A stretch of 29,553 nt of DNA from PALSA-1006 sp964571195 (GTDB lineage: Bacteria > Pseudomonadota > Gammaproteobacteria > Burkholderiales > Gallionellaceae). Position numbers and translations under genes: made by a program. Shown here in pieces: positions 1-7,576 of the stretch; the first letter of the stretch is position 1; each line of letters begins with the position of its first letter. The notes beneath the pieces are model-generated. The model did not search any database and was not told the origin of the DNA. It was given only the letters and a program-made list of their open reading frames with translations. The DNA lies in contig CAZNAD010000023.1 in the NCBI GenBank assembly GCA_964571195.1, positions 1 to 29,553 of the forward strand, written 5' to 3'.

Positions 1-688
1 TCACATCCAGCGGCTCGAACCCGGCGATGACCACCGGCTTGCCGTAATCGTCGGCGAACGGCTCATACGGCTTGCTGCCGATGACGGTGGAGACATGCGC
101 GGGGCCGACAAAACCGTCCAGCGTCACGCCGCCTTCCACGGCCAGGATGGCGTGCATCGCAGCGGGCGTGAGCACGTGGTCGCACAGGATGCTGAAATTT
201 TTTAATCCTTCGGCGGCAGCCTGCTTGACCGCCACCGCCGTCGGCGGTGTGGTGGTCTCGAAACCGATGGCGAGGAATACCACTTCGCGCGCCGGATTGT
301 CGCGCGCGATCTTCAGTGCATCCTGCGTGGAATAGATCATGCGTACGTCCGCACCATTGGCCTTGGCACGCATCAGCGACAGGTTGTCGGAAGCAGGCAC
401 ACGCACGGTATCGGCATAGGTGCAGAGGATCACGCCCTGCTCGCGCGCCAAGCGTATCGCCTGATCCACGCGCCCGATGGGCAGCACACATACCGGACAA
501 CCGGGGCCGTGAATCATGCGCACGTTAGGCGGCAACAGATCGACCAGCCCATAGCGCGAAATGGCGTGGGTATGCCCACCGCAAAATTCCATCAACCGGT
601 AAGTACGATCGGGGACGGCCTCACGCGCGATGTTGGCGGAGATGTTCTTGGCAAGTTCGCCGTCGCGGAATTCGTCGACGTATTTCAT
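1..688 (-). CDS. hypD: HypD, [NiFe]-hydrogenase maturation protein (3' end outside window)
   Basis: HypD is the iron-sulfur scaffold that, with HypC, carries the Fe(CN)2CO unit built for the [NiFe]-hydrogenase active site. About 229 N-terminal codons are present of a family length near 370; the frame is open to the window edge, so the gene is partial, not broken. Reading from the ATG at 688 gives MKYVDEFRDGELA, then the family motifs CGGHTHAI (Cys36) and GPGCPVC (about residues 61-67), and later GFETTTP. The start is preceded by a run of eight G that can serve as Shine-Dalgarno. It is last of the five hyp genes seen, separated from hypC by 109 bp that hold a strong palindrome. Family assignment is firm. 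Confidence 0.95.
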   Translation of the reverse strand, partial: MKYVDEFRDGELAKNISANIAREAVPDRTYRLMEFCGGHTHAISRYGLVDLLPPNVRMIHGPGCPVCVLPIGRVDQAIRLAREQGVILCTYADTVRVPASDNLSLMRAKANGADVRMIYSTQDALKIARDNPAREVVFLAIGFETTTPPTAVAVKQAAAEGLKNFSILCDHVLTPAAMHAILAVEGGVTLDGFVGPAHVSTVIGSKPYEPFADDYGKPVVIAGFEPLDV

Positions 689-698
689 TAACCCCCCC

Positions 699-776
699 CA
701 CCACAGAGACACAGAGACACAGAGAAAGGCAAAACCTCGCTCCGTTTTTCCTCTGTGCCTCTGTGTCTCTGTGGTG
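699..776. repeat. Palindromic repeat between hypC and hypD
   Basis: Arms at 699-724 and 751-776 (CACCACAGAGACACAGAG and its complement) pair over 26 bp with one mismatch, around a 26-nt centre whose A-rich and T-rich edges can extend the pairing. The arms are built from short ACAGAG units. It sits inside the hyp operon, directly upstream of the hypD ribosome-binding site, so it would form a long hairpin in the mRNA. Its nature as a dispersed repeat is inferred from its look; no second copy lies in this window. Confidence 0.8.
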
Positions 777-797
777 ATATTTTTGTTTTTAGAACAA

Positions 798-1049
798 TCA
801 TTGCGCCGCTCCCAATTCTGCGCGCAACTCATCCAGTTGCCCCATCTCGGCAAACAATGCCAGCGTGCGTTCGGCTTCTTCCTGATCCAGTTTCTGCAAG
901 GCATAACCGACATGCACGATGACGTATTCGCCGACGGTCGCATCATCCACCAGCGCCAAAGATATCTCTTTACGCACACCACCCAGATTGACGATAGCAT
1001 TGCCCGGAGAAGTCAGTTCTTCGATGCGGGCGGGAATAGCGAGGCACAT
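798..1049 (-). CDS. hypC: HypC/HybG family hydrogenase maturation chaperone
   Basis: This is a small chaperone that binds HypD and shuttles the iron-cyanide-CO group to the hydrogenase large-subunit precursor. The 83-residue protein starts MCLAIPARI; the Cys directly after the initiator Met is the functional residue of the family. Length is normal (80-100 residues). The start codon lies 2 bp beyond the hypF stop, so the two are almost certainly co-transcribed and translationally linked. Family assignment is firm. Confidence 0.95.
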   Translation of the reverse strand: MCLAIPARIEELTSPGNAIVNLGGVRKEISLALVDDATVGEYVIVHVGYALQKLDQEEAERTLALFAEMGQLDELRAELGAAQ

Positions 1050-1051
1050 GG

Positions 1052-2164
1052 TTAAATCTTCCGAAGTAAGGTTTGCAGGGCGACCCAGACTTGCCCCAAG
1101 GAGATAGCACTGTCGTTCGGCTGCATCCGCTGCGCGGTCAATACACGCAGTCCCTGCACAGACAGTCTGGCAGAAAGTGCTTGCAATAATAATGTGTTAT
1201 GAAAACAGCCACCACCCAAAGCGATGTAGGGGATATCACGCTCACCGGCTGCACGCTGCACCCATACGGCCAACCCCGACGCCAGCGTGGCATGGAACAA
1301 TGCCGCGCCATAAGCGGCATCGGGACGATCAGCCAGCACTCTGAGTAACGGCGAAAAATCCAGCACGCCAGCCGCATCGATCAGATATCCATCAGAAAGC
1401 GGCTCAACCATGCCATGTTGCTCTGCCAGCTTTTGCAGCTGGATGGCAGCCTGCGCTTCGAACGCCTGCACCTCGTTCACCCCGAGCACCCCGGCTGCCG
1501 CATCGAACAGCCGCCCCATGCTCGAAGTGGTCGGGCTATTCAGTCCTCGCTGCAACATTCCGGCAACGGTCTGCGCGGCTGCTTGCGCCGGGAAACGCGA
1601 TGTGATCTGGTCGCCTAGTCCCAGACGGAACAACGCCGCAGCCGCCATACGCCAAGGTTCGCGCGCGGCACGGTCACCGCCCGGCATGGCCAGCGGTGCC
1701 AGATGGCCGATACGCTCGAAATCAGCACCGTGTACACACAACAGTTCGCCGCCCCACGGCGTGTCGTCCAAGCCCAGCCCCACCCCGTCCAGCGCCAACC
1801 CGAGCACCGGCGCAGCAATATCGTGCTCGGCACAGATGGCGGCGATGTGAGCATGATGGTGCTGCACGGCGATGACCGGTAGCTGGTGTTGCGCGGCATA
1901 GGCCTGCGCGAATTGAGTGCTGAAGAAATCGGGATGCAGGTCATGCAACACCAGCTCCGGCCTCACCCCAAGCTCTTGACACAGATCGGCCACCGACTGC
2001 TCCAGCATCAGCCGCGCCTCGACGCTATCCAGATCGCCGATGAGCTGAGAGACATGAGCCTCGTTGCCGCGCGTGAGACAAACGGTGTTCTTCAGCCATG
2101 CGCCGCAAGCCAGCACGGGAGGTGCGGCATACGGCAAGGGAACAATGGCGGTACGCGGCAACAT
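1052..2164 (-). CDS. hypF: Short HypF: carbamoyltransferase (Kae1-like) half only
   Basis: HypF uses carbamoyl phosphate and ATP to make the thiocarboxamide on HypE that becomes the cyanide ligands of [NiFe] hydrogenase. A full HypF has about 750 residues: acylphosphatase, two zinc fingers, YrdC-like, then Kae1-like domains. This protein has only 370 and matches the C-terminal half, with the metal-site region VQHHHAHIAA, the segment LALDGVGLG, and GGGCFHN near the C terminus. The acylphosphatase, zinc-finger and YrdC regions are absent. The start is 2 bp after the hypB stop, so no upstream coding space has been lost locally and the short form looks stable. As I recall, Ralstonia eutropha has a comparable short HypF1 in its duplicated hyp set. 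A full-length HypF elsewhere may supply carbamoyl-AMP. Confidence 0.88.
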   Translation of the reverse strand: MLPRTAIVPLPYAAPPVLACGAWLKNTVCLTRGNEAHVSQLIGDLDSVEARLMLEQSVADLCQELGVRPELVLHDLHPDFFSTQFAQAYAAQHQLPVIAVQHHHAHIAAICAEHDIAAPVLGLALDGVGLGLDDTPWGGELLCVHGADFERIGHLAPLAMPGGDRAAREPWRMAAAALFRLGLGDQITSRFPAQAAAQTVAGMLQRGLNSPTTSSMGRLFDAAAGVLGVNEVQAFEAQAAIQLQKLAEQHGMVEPLSDGYLIDAAGVLDFSPLLRVLADRPDAAYGAALFHATLASGLAVWVQRAAGERDIPYIALGGGCFHNTLLLQALSARLSVQGLRVLTAQRMQPNDSAISLGQVWVALQTLLRKI

Positions 2165-2166
2165 GT

Positions 2167-3054
2167 TCAGGCATCAGCACCGGTGATATCCGCACTCGCC
2201 GCGACAGCTTTCCTGCACCCATCCTTGATCCACGCCAGCCACTCCTCCATGCCCTCGCCGCTGGTCGCGGAGATGCGGATCACTTTGATGTCCGGATTCA
2301 CGCGGCGCGCATTTTCGATGGCAAGATTCGCATCGAAGGTCAGGTAGGGCAACAAATCGCACTTGTTCAGCAGCATCAGGTCGGCGGCGCGGAACATATC
2401 GGGATATTTGAGCGGTTTGTCCTCACCTTCGGTCACGGACAGGATAGCGACTTTGTGTGCTTCTCCCAGATCGAAACTGGCCGGACACACCAGGTTGCCG
2501 ACGTTTTCGATCAGCAGCAGGCTGTTGTCCTGCAAACCCATTTTCTGCATGGCCTGCCCCACCATGTAGGCATCCAGATGGCAGCCCTTGCCTGTGTTGA
2601 TCTGCAAGGCGGGTGCGCCGGTAGCACGGATGCGCGCGGCATCATTGTCGGTCTGCTGATCGCCTTCGATCACGGCGAGCGGCAGACTGCCGTTTAAAGC
2701 ACTGATGCTTTTCACCAGCAGCGAGGTCTTACCGGAACCGGGGCTGGACACCAGATTCAGCGCAAAGATGCCGTGCTCCGCAAGATAACTGCGGTTCTCA
2801 TGGGCATAACTGTCGTTCTTGGACAGGATGTCGCGCTCGATCTTCACCATGCGCGCCTGGCTCATTCCCGGTGCGTGTGCACCGGCAGGGCCGGTGCCAT
2901 AATCTATCGAGTCGTGGCTATGCACATGAGCGTGATCGTGCGCCGAATGATCCGGCATCCGATATTGCACTTTCCCTGCTGCTTGTTTGCGCTGCCTTAG
3001 CGCATGTCCGCCGATCAACGTCTGACCCGAACCACATCCGCATGTCGTACACAT
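2167..3054 (-). CDS. hypB: HypB, nickel-binding GTPase for hydrogenase maturation
   Basis: HypB is the GTPase that works with HypA to insert nickel into the hydrogenase large subunit. The 295-residue protein opens with MCTTCGCG, the high-affinity nickel motif known from E. coli HypB. A His-rich linker (about residues 36-47, HSAHDHAHVHSHD) suggests nickel storage. The G domain shows the P-loop SSPGSGKTS (103-111), the Cys158-His159 pair and Cys190 of the metal site between switch regions, and NKCD (230-233) for guanine specificity. It lies between hypA (9-bp gap) and hypF (2-bp gap), in operon order. Assignment is firm. Confidence 0.96.
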   Translation of the reverse strand: MCTTCGCGSGQTLIGGHALRQRKQAAGKVQYRMPDHSAHDHAHVHSHDSIDYGTGPAGAHAPGMSQARMVKIERDILSKNDSYAHENRSYLAEHGIFALNLVSSPGSGKTSLLVKSISALNGSLPLAVIEGDQQTDNDAARIRATGAPALQINTGKGCHLDAYMVGQAMQKMGLQDNSLLLIENVGNLVCPASFDLGEAHKVAILSVTEGEDKPLKYPDMFRAADLMLLNKCDLLPYLTFDANLAIENARRVNPDIKVIRISATSGEGMEEWLAWIKDGCRKAVAASADITGADA

Positions 3055-3063
3055 AATCGCCTC

Positions 3064-3405
3064 CTACTCCACTTCCAGTTCCTTAACGCGCATCTCGTTG
3101 CCTCCGGTCACTTGTATCTTATAGCCGCCGCACACCGGACAGGCGTCGTACAACGCCGTGACTGCGACATTACCCTCACATTTCATGCACCAGCCCTGCC
3201 CCGGCGTTTCGATGATCTCCAGCCGTGCCCCTTCGGCGACCGTATCTCGCGTCACCGCATCGAAGCAGAAACGCAGCGCCTCTTTCTCCACTGCGGCCAA
3301 TTGGCCGATCTCCAGCCACACAGCTTTGACCTTGGTACAGCCGTCGGCGCGCACGGCCTCTTCTACCAGTTGCACGATACCCTCGGCCAGTGACATCTCA
3401 TGCAT
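3064..3405 (-). CDS. hypA: HypA, hydrogenase nickel-insertion protein
   Basis: HypA is a nickel metallochaperone and partner of HypB. The 113-residue protein begins MHEMSLAEGIVQLVEE, where Met1-His2-Glu3 is the nickel site of the family. Two zinc-knuckle pairs follow: CMKC at about residues 73-76 and CPVC at about 89-92. Length is typical. It is the first gene of the visible hyp operon, and the operon promoter should lie in the 3406-3637 gap, which also holds a perfect palindrome. Assignment is firm. Confidence 0.96.
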   Translation of the reverse strand: MHEMSLAEGIVQLVEEAVRADGCTKVKAVWLEIGQLAAVEKEALRFCFDAVTRDTVAEGARLEIIETPGQGWCMKCEGNVAVTALYDACPVCGGYKIQVTGGNEMRVKELEVE

Positions 3406-3432
3406 GCAACACCTCGAACTCCTACAGATAAC

Positions 3433-3450
3433 AGGCGTCAGGTGACGCCT
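3433..3450. promoter_or_regulatory. Palindrome upstream of hypA, possible operator
   Basis: AGGCGTCA-GG-TGACGCCT is a perfect 8-bp inverted repeat centred about 36 bp upstream of the hypA start. It has no T-run, so it is not a clear terminator. Its place in the hypA leader suggests a regulator site or an RNA hairpin. The regulator is unknown, and it does not match an FNR-type TTGAT-N4-ATCAA site. Confidence 0.35.
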
Positions 3451-3637
3451 CGCGCATCAATACTTCCCGTACTGCACCGTAACATAGCATGAGCATCATT
3501 CGCCATCTCGGTATCATGAATATTTTCCTTATCCCCAGCAAAAAATCGAGTCCTACACATTGCCAAAACCGCACGCAAATGGTCTACTGCGCCACAGTCC
3601 GCATCAAACATCGAGTCAACCTTTAGGGAGTGGAAAC

Positions 3638-4234
3638 ATGAGCAAAGAATATAGCCCGCTGTCGGCAAGTCCGCTGAAAACCGGTTCGAGTGTTGTGCGT
3701 CCGGTGCAAGAGCTTCCTGCCCACGTCAAACTGAGCGATGCCGCCACCGATGTGATGACCGACCTGAACAAGGTCTCGGTGATCAGCGTCCGCGCCAAGA
3801 CCTCCATGGACAAGGCCAACTCCAAGATGATCCGTTACGGCGTGCGTATGCTGCTGGTGCTGGATGACAACGAACAGGTCGCCGGTCTGCTCACCGCCAA
3901 CGACGTGCTGGGCGAAAAACCCATGCATTTCCTGCAAAACATAGGCGGCACACATGCCGACATCATGGTGCGCGACATCATGACCACCCAGCGCGAACTG
4001 GAAGTATTGAAATTCAACGACGTAAAACAAGCCAAAGTCGGCAACATCGTCGCCAGCCTGAAAAGATCCCATCGCCAACACGCACTGGTGGTCGATGAAG
4101 GAGCCGACGGCAAACAGACCGTATGCGGATTGTTCTCCATCACCCAGATCGCCCGCCAACTGGGCGCTCAAGTGCAAAGCTTCGAACTGGCGCGCACCTT
4201 CACCGAGATCGACGCCGTCATCGCTCGCGGTTGA
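3638..4234 (+). CDS. CBS-domain-pair protein
   Basis: The 198-residue protein contains a tandem pair of CBS domains, modules that usually bind adenosine nucleotides or SAM and act as sensors. The first spans about residues 38-95 (VMTDLNKVSVISVRAKTS through VAGLLTANDVLG), the second about 110-195 (VRDIMTTQRE through VCGLFSITQIARQLG). No catalytic or membrane domain is attached. The ATG at 3638 is chosen because AGGGAG stands 7 nt before it; the frame stays open further upstream but without a better start. The gene is followed by a clear terminator, so it is probably monocistronic. It diverges from the hyp operon, but nothing shows a functional tie. What it regulates cannot be read from the sequence. 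Confidence 0.88.
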   Translation: MSKEYSPLSASPLKTGSSVVRPVQELPAHVKLSDAATDVMTDLNKVSVISVRAKTSMDKANSKMIRYGVRMLLVLDDNEQVAGLLTANDVLGEKPMHFLQNIGGTHADIMVRDIMTTQRELEVLKFNDVKQAKVGNIVASLKRSHRQHALVVDEGADGKQTVCGLFSITQIARQLGAQVQSFELARTFTEIDAVIARG

Positions 4235-4240
4235 TTCAGA

Positions 4241-4270
4241 ACCGCCCGGCCAACCGGGCGGTTTCCATTT
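4241..4270 (+). terminator. Rho-independent terminator of the CBS gene
   Basis: A 9-bp GC-rich stem, ACCGCCCGG and CCGGGCGGT, with loop CCAA is followed by TTCCATTT. It begins 6 bp after the CBS stop codon. Confidence 0.8.
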
Positions 4271-4344
4271 GATATTCGCTACACCGGAACAGACCCACAC
4301 CACCCATCCGCAACCGCCTCGTGACAGTGCGGTATAGTTGCACC

Positions 4345-5670
4345 ATGCACACACTATCAGCCCTGCAAGTCGGCGAACTGGCCGGTATCAAACGTCTAGA
4401 CCTCTCCTGCGGCCTCACCGCATTCCCGCCCGAGATATTCGATCTGGCCGATACGCTGGAGATCCTCAACCTCTCCGGCAATGCGCTGACCGACCTGCCC
4501 GACGACCTGCCGCGTCTGCACAAACTGCGCGTCATCTTCTGTTCCGACAACCGCTTCACGCGCGTGCCGGAAGTGCTGGGACGCTGCCCCAATTTGGAAA
4601 TGATCGGTTTCAAAGCCAACCAGATCGAAGTGCTACCTGCTGCCGCCCTGCCGCCCAAACTACGCTGGCTCATCCTCACCGACAACCGCCTGCGCGAAGT
4701 TCCTGCCGCGCTCGGCAACTGCTCGCGTTTGCAAAAACTCATGCTGGCAGGCAACCAACTGCACCAGCTACCGCAGGAATTGGCCGCTTGCGACAAACTG
4801 GAACTGTTACGCGTCGCCGCCAACCGTTTCGAACAACTGCCGGAGTGGTTATTCGACCTGCCGCGTCTTGCCTGGCTGGCCTATTCCGGCAACCCATGCA
4901 GCGACAGCCGCGAAGCCGCCGCACTGCAACATCTGCACATCACGCAGATCGAGTGGCATACGCTGACTTTGCAGCACAAACTCGGCGAAGGTGCCTCCGG
5001 CGTCATCTACCACGCCCATCACCAGCCCCATGACACAGCGGTGGCGGTCAAGATGTTCAAGGGCGCGCTCACCAGCGACGGTCTGCCGCGCAGCGAAAAA
5101 GCCGCCAGCATCGCCGCCGGCGCACACCCCGGCCTCATCCCCGTCATCGGCAAAATCAGCGACCATCCCGAGCAGACACCGGGACTGGTGCTGTCACTCA
5201 TAGCCCCCAGCTTCCGCAACCTCGCCAACCCGCCGAGTCTGCAATCCTGCACCCGCGACATCTATCCGGCAGAGCTGCGCTTCACCCTGCCCGCCGCACT
5301 GAACATCGCGCTTGGCATTGCCGCCGTGGCCGAACACCTGCACAAACAGGGCATCACTCACGGCGACCTGTATGGACACAACATCCTGTGGAACGACAAC
5401 GGCGACTGCCTGCTGGGCGATTTTGGCGCGGCCTCATTCCTGCCGCAGGACACACGACAAGCCGAAAAAATACAGCGCCTGGAAGTGCGCGCCTATGCCT
5501 GTCTGCTGGAAGAATTGCTGGATCGCTGCGACACCACCCCGGAAAGTAAGGCCGACATCGCCGCGTTGCGGGCCTTGCAGCGACGTTGCGACAATAGCCA
5601 AGTGGATCAACGGCCACTGTTCACAGAGATACGCGACGCCCTGGAAATGCTGCCGACAGCTCGCGCGTAA
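4345..5670 (+). CDS. Leucine-rich-repeat protein kinase
   Basis: The 441-residue protein fuses an N-terminal LRR region to a eukaryotic-type kinase fold. Residues 15-185 hold about seven LRR units (for example LEILNLSGNALTDLP, LRWLILTDNRLREVP, LQKLMLAGNQLHQLP). The kinase region, about 207-440, shows a glycine loop LGEGASGV (213-220), VAVK with Lys236, a likely helix-C Glu251, catalytic HGDLYGHN (His339, Asp341, Asn346) and the Mg-binding DFG (359-361). All core residues are present, so it may be an active Ser/Thr-type kinase. No signal peptide or membrane segment is visible, so it is probably cytosolic. A GTG at 4321 would extend it by 8 residues; the ATG at 4345 is preferred because it begins the regular N terminus. 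The substrate is unknown. Confidence 0.9.
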   Translation: MHTLSALQVGELAGIKRLDLSCGLTAFPPEIFDLADTLEILNLSGNALTDLPDDLPRLHKLRVIFCSDNRFTRVPEVLGRCPNLEMIGFKANQIEVLPAAALPPKLRWLILTDNRLREVPAALGNCSRLQKLMLAGNQLHQLPQELAACDKLELLRVAANRFEQLPEWLFDLPRLAWLAYSGNPCSDSREAAALQHLHITQIEWHTLTLQHKLGEGASGVIYHAHHQPHDTAVAVKMFKGALTSDGLPRSEKAASIAAGAHPGLIPVIGKISDHPEQTPGLVLSLIAPSFRNLANPPSLQSCTRDIYPAELRFTLPAALNIALGIAAVAEHLHKQGITHGDLYGHNILWNDNGDCLLGDFGAASFLPQDTRQAEKIQRLEVRAYACLLEELLDRCDTTPESKADIAALRALQRRCDNSQVDQRPLFTEIRDALEMLPTARA

Positions 5671-5676
5671 AGTCTT

Positions 5677-5770
5677 AATTCCCCCTGCACCGTCACCACG
5701 ATGCGCCGGTTACCGCCCTGCTCGCGGAAAAGATACACGCAGAACTGAAGGCCATCGGCCACGTGCATTA
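5677..5770 (-). pseudogene. Remnant of the 3' end of a yjbQ-like gene
   Basis: Read on the minus strand this gives REQGGNRRIVVTVQGE, almost the same as the last residues of the intact YjbQ at 8685-9104 (REQGGSRRIVVTVQGE). The DNA match over roughly 40 bp (about 5682-5725 against 8692-8735) is near-identical. Further upstream the similarity fades, and the frame has lost its stop and runs on into the LRR-kinase gene on the opposite strand. It starts right at the amrS stop codon. The simplest reading is a decayed partial duplicate of yjbQ that once sat behind amrS. Confidence 0.6.
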
Positions 5771-6862
5771 ACTGCCGCCCATGACAACAGGCATGCGCCG
5801 CCTGCGGAACTGTCCCGTGAACTTTTCGAAATGCCCGGCCAGCTTTGCGCCGCAGTGCGGGCAGCTTCCGTCGTCCCTCAATTCGTAGGCGCGTATCTCG
5901 TACCAGTCGCGCACGATCAGCGGCTTCTTGCATGAGGCGCAGAAGGTGGTGTCGCCTTCGATGTCGTGCACGTTGCCGCAATAGACGTGGTGCATGCCCG
6001 CCTCCAGCGCGATGTGTCTTGCCCGTTTCAATGTGGCAGGCGGCGTGGGAGCGATATCGGTCATCTTGTAGTCGGGGTGGAACGCGGTGAAGTGCAGCGG
6101 CACATCCGGCCCCAACTCTTTGACGATCCAGTCGCTCATGCGGCGTATCTCCGCATCGGAATCGTTATGGCCGGGGATGATGAGCGTGGTCAACTCCTGC
6201 CACACCTTGGTCTCGTGTTGCAGGTACACCAGCGTATCCAGTATCGGTTGCAGATGCGCGCCGGTGAGCTTGAAGTAGAAATCTTCGGTGAACGCTTTCA
6301 AGTCCACGTTCGCCGCATCCATCTTGGCATAGAAATCGCGACGCGGCTGGTCGTGCATATACCCCGCTGTCACCGCCACCGTCTTGATGCCGCACGCATG
6401 GCAGGCATCGGCCACATCCATCGCATACTCGGCGAAGATCACCGGGTCGTTGTAGGTGAAAGCCACGCTCTTGCAGCCCAGCTCCACCGCGCTATTGGCG
6501 ATGGCTTCGGGCGTGGCCTGATCGGCGAGCTTGTCGAAACTGCGCGATTTGGAGATGTCCCAGTTCTGGCAGAATTTGCATGCGAGGTTGCAGCCCGCCG
6601 TGCCGAACGAGAGGATGCTGCTGCCGGGATAGAAATGATTGAGCGGCTTCTTTTCCACGGGATCGACGCAGAAGCCTGAGCTGCGCCCGTAAGTGGTGAG
6701 CACCATCATATCGCCGACGCGACCGCGCACGAAACACGCACCGCGCTGCCCCTCCTTCAGCTTGCAATCGCGCGGACACAGATCGCACTGGATGCGCCCG
6801 TCGTCCAGACGGTGCCAGTACTTGGCGGGGTAACGTTCGGCGCTGCTGATCGGTTCGTCCAT
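5768..6862 (-). CDS. amrS: AmmeMemoRadiSam system radical SAM enzyme
   Basis: This 364-residue protein belongs to the radical SAM family always found with AMMECR1-like and MEMO-like proteins (the AmmeMemoRadiSam system). The reaction is not established to my knowledge. The radical SAM cluster motif is CNLACKFCQN (Cys91, Cys95, Cys98). An N-terminal Cys group (Cys26, Cys29, Cys33, Cys43) and two C-terminal pairs (CASC and CPHC) could bind extra metal, the last resembling a rubredoxin-like knuckle. An AAGGAG stands ahead of the start. It is third in the amrB-amrA-amrS run, 30 bp after amrA, and its stop abuts the yjbQ remnant. Family membership is firm; function is open. Confidence 0.93.
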   Translation of the reverse strand: MDEPISSAERYPAKYWHRLDDGRIQCDLCPRDCKLKEGQRGACFVRGRVGDMMVLTTYGRSSGFCVDPVEKKPLNHFYPGSSILSFGTAGCNLACKFCQNWDISKSRSFDKLADQATPEAIANSAVELGCKSVAFTYNDPVIFAEYAMDVADACHACGIKTVAVTAGYMHDQPRRDFYAKMDAANVDLKAFTEDFYFKLTGAHLQPILDTLVYLQHETKVWQELTTLIIPGHNDSDAEIRRMSDWIVKELGPDVPLHFTAFHPDYKMTDIAPTPPATLKRARHIALEAGMHHVYCGNVHDIEGDTTFCASCKKPLIVRDWYEIRAYELRDDGSCPHCGAKLAGHFEKFTGQFRRRRMPVVMGGS

Positions 6863-6892
6863 ATCTGAACTCCTTATGCGAAGTGTCTCGCC

Positions 6893-7576
6893 TCAATCCG
6901 GCTCGCTCACTTTGGTGACGGTGTAGCGCGCCAAAGTGATGCCATCCGCCCAGAAATCTTCTGGCAACCCGGCCTTGCGTTTGAGATGCGCCATGAAAGT
7001 CTGCGGCGTGGGCAACTGCTCCCACACCTGCGGTAAAAAGGTACTGCGATGGTAGCGATATTCGAACACGACACCGTCCACTCCGGGGCGCAGTTGCGCC
7101 AGCGCATCGCCCTCATCGACGAACGTCATCGGCTCCGTCGCAGACAGTAGCGACACCTCGATGCGGGTGATGCCGAGTTCCGCCGTGCTCAGCGGCGCAA
7201 AACGCGAATCGCGCACGGCGGCGGAAACGGCATTGCTTTTCACATCGTCGAGCAAAGAGCGATGCGGCTCCAGCGTGCCGATACAGCCGCGCAACTCGCC
7301 GTACTGCGTGAGCGTCACGAAACACGCGCCCTGCTCCGCCAGCCACGGCGCAGATTCATCCGCCGTCTGCGGCACACCCAAAGCCCGAGAGATCGCCGCA
7401 CGCGCGATGGGCAGCAACACGCGCCCCAGTTCATGCGAACCAACACGAATCTCGCGTAGCGATTCGTTTGCCTCCTCGCCCGCTTGCGGGAGAGGATTGA
7501 GGAGAGGGAAACGGGTATGGCAAGTTTCATTATCGGGGGCGGCACACTTGCCATTCCCGTTGAGTTTAGACGTCAT
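6893..7576 (-). CDS. amrA: AmmeMemoRadiSam system protein A (AMMECR1 domain)
   Basis: The 227-residue protein carries an AMMECR1 domain from about residue 48 to the end, with the hallmark LRGCIG inside QYGELRGCIGTLEP, and later FEYRYHRSTFLPQVWEQ. Its biochemical role is unknown. The ATG at 7576 is chosen because GGAGG lies 6 nt upstream; this start overlaps the amrB 3' end by 11 bp, showing translational coupling. The N-terminal 45 residues are not part of the conserved domain. Residues about 23-36 (FPLLNPLPQAGEEA) are encoded by a palindromic repeat at 7471-7509, so part of this tail is recent insertion rather than ancestral protein. Confidence 0.9.
   Translation of the reverse strand: MTSKLNGNGKCAAPDNETCHTRFPLLNPLPQAGEEANESLREIRVGSHELGRVLLPIARAAISRALGVPQTADESAPWLAEQGACFVTLTQYGELRGCIGTLEPHRSLLDDVKSNAVSAAVRDSRFAPLSTAELGITRIEVSLLSATEPMTFVDEGDALAQLRPGVDGVVFEYRYHRSTFLPQVWEQLPTPQTFMAHLKRKAGLPEDFWADGITLARYTVTKVSEPD
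7471..7509. repeat. CCCTCTCC-type palindromic repeat inside amrA
   Basis: CTCGCCCGCTTGCGGGAGAG forms a stem-loop, followed by GATTGAGGAGAGGG, the half-site spacing seen in the other copies of this family in the window. It is in frame within the N-terminal tail of AmrA and adds about 14 residues. Confidence 0.7.

Noticed and set aside
1138..1377. Short minus-strand frame inside hypF as a separate gene
   Set aside because: It is an alternate frame within the well-supported HypF coding sequence and has no start signal.
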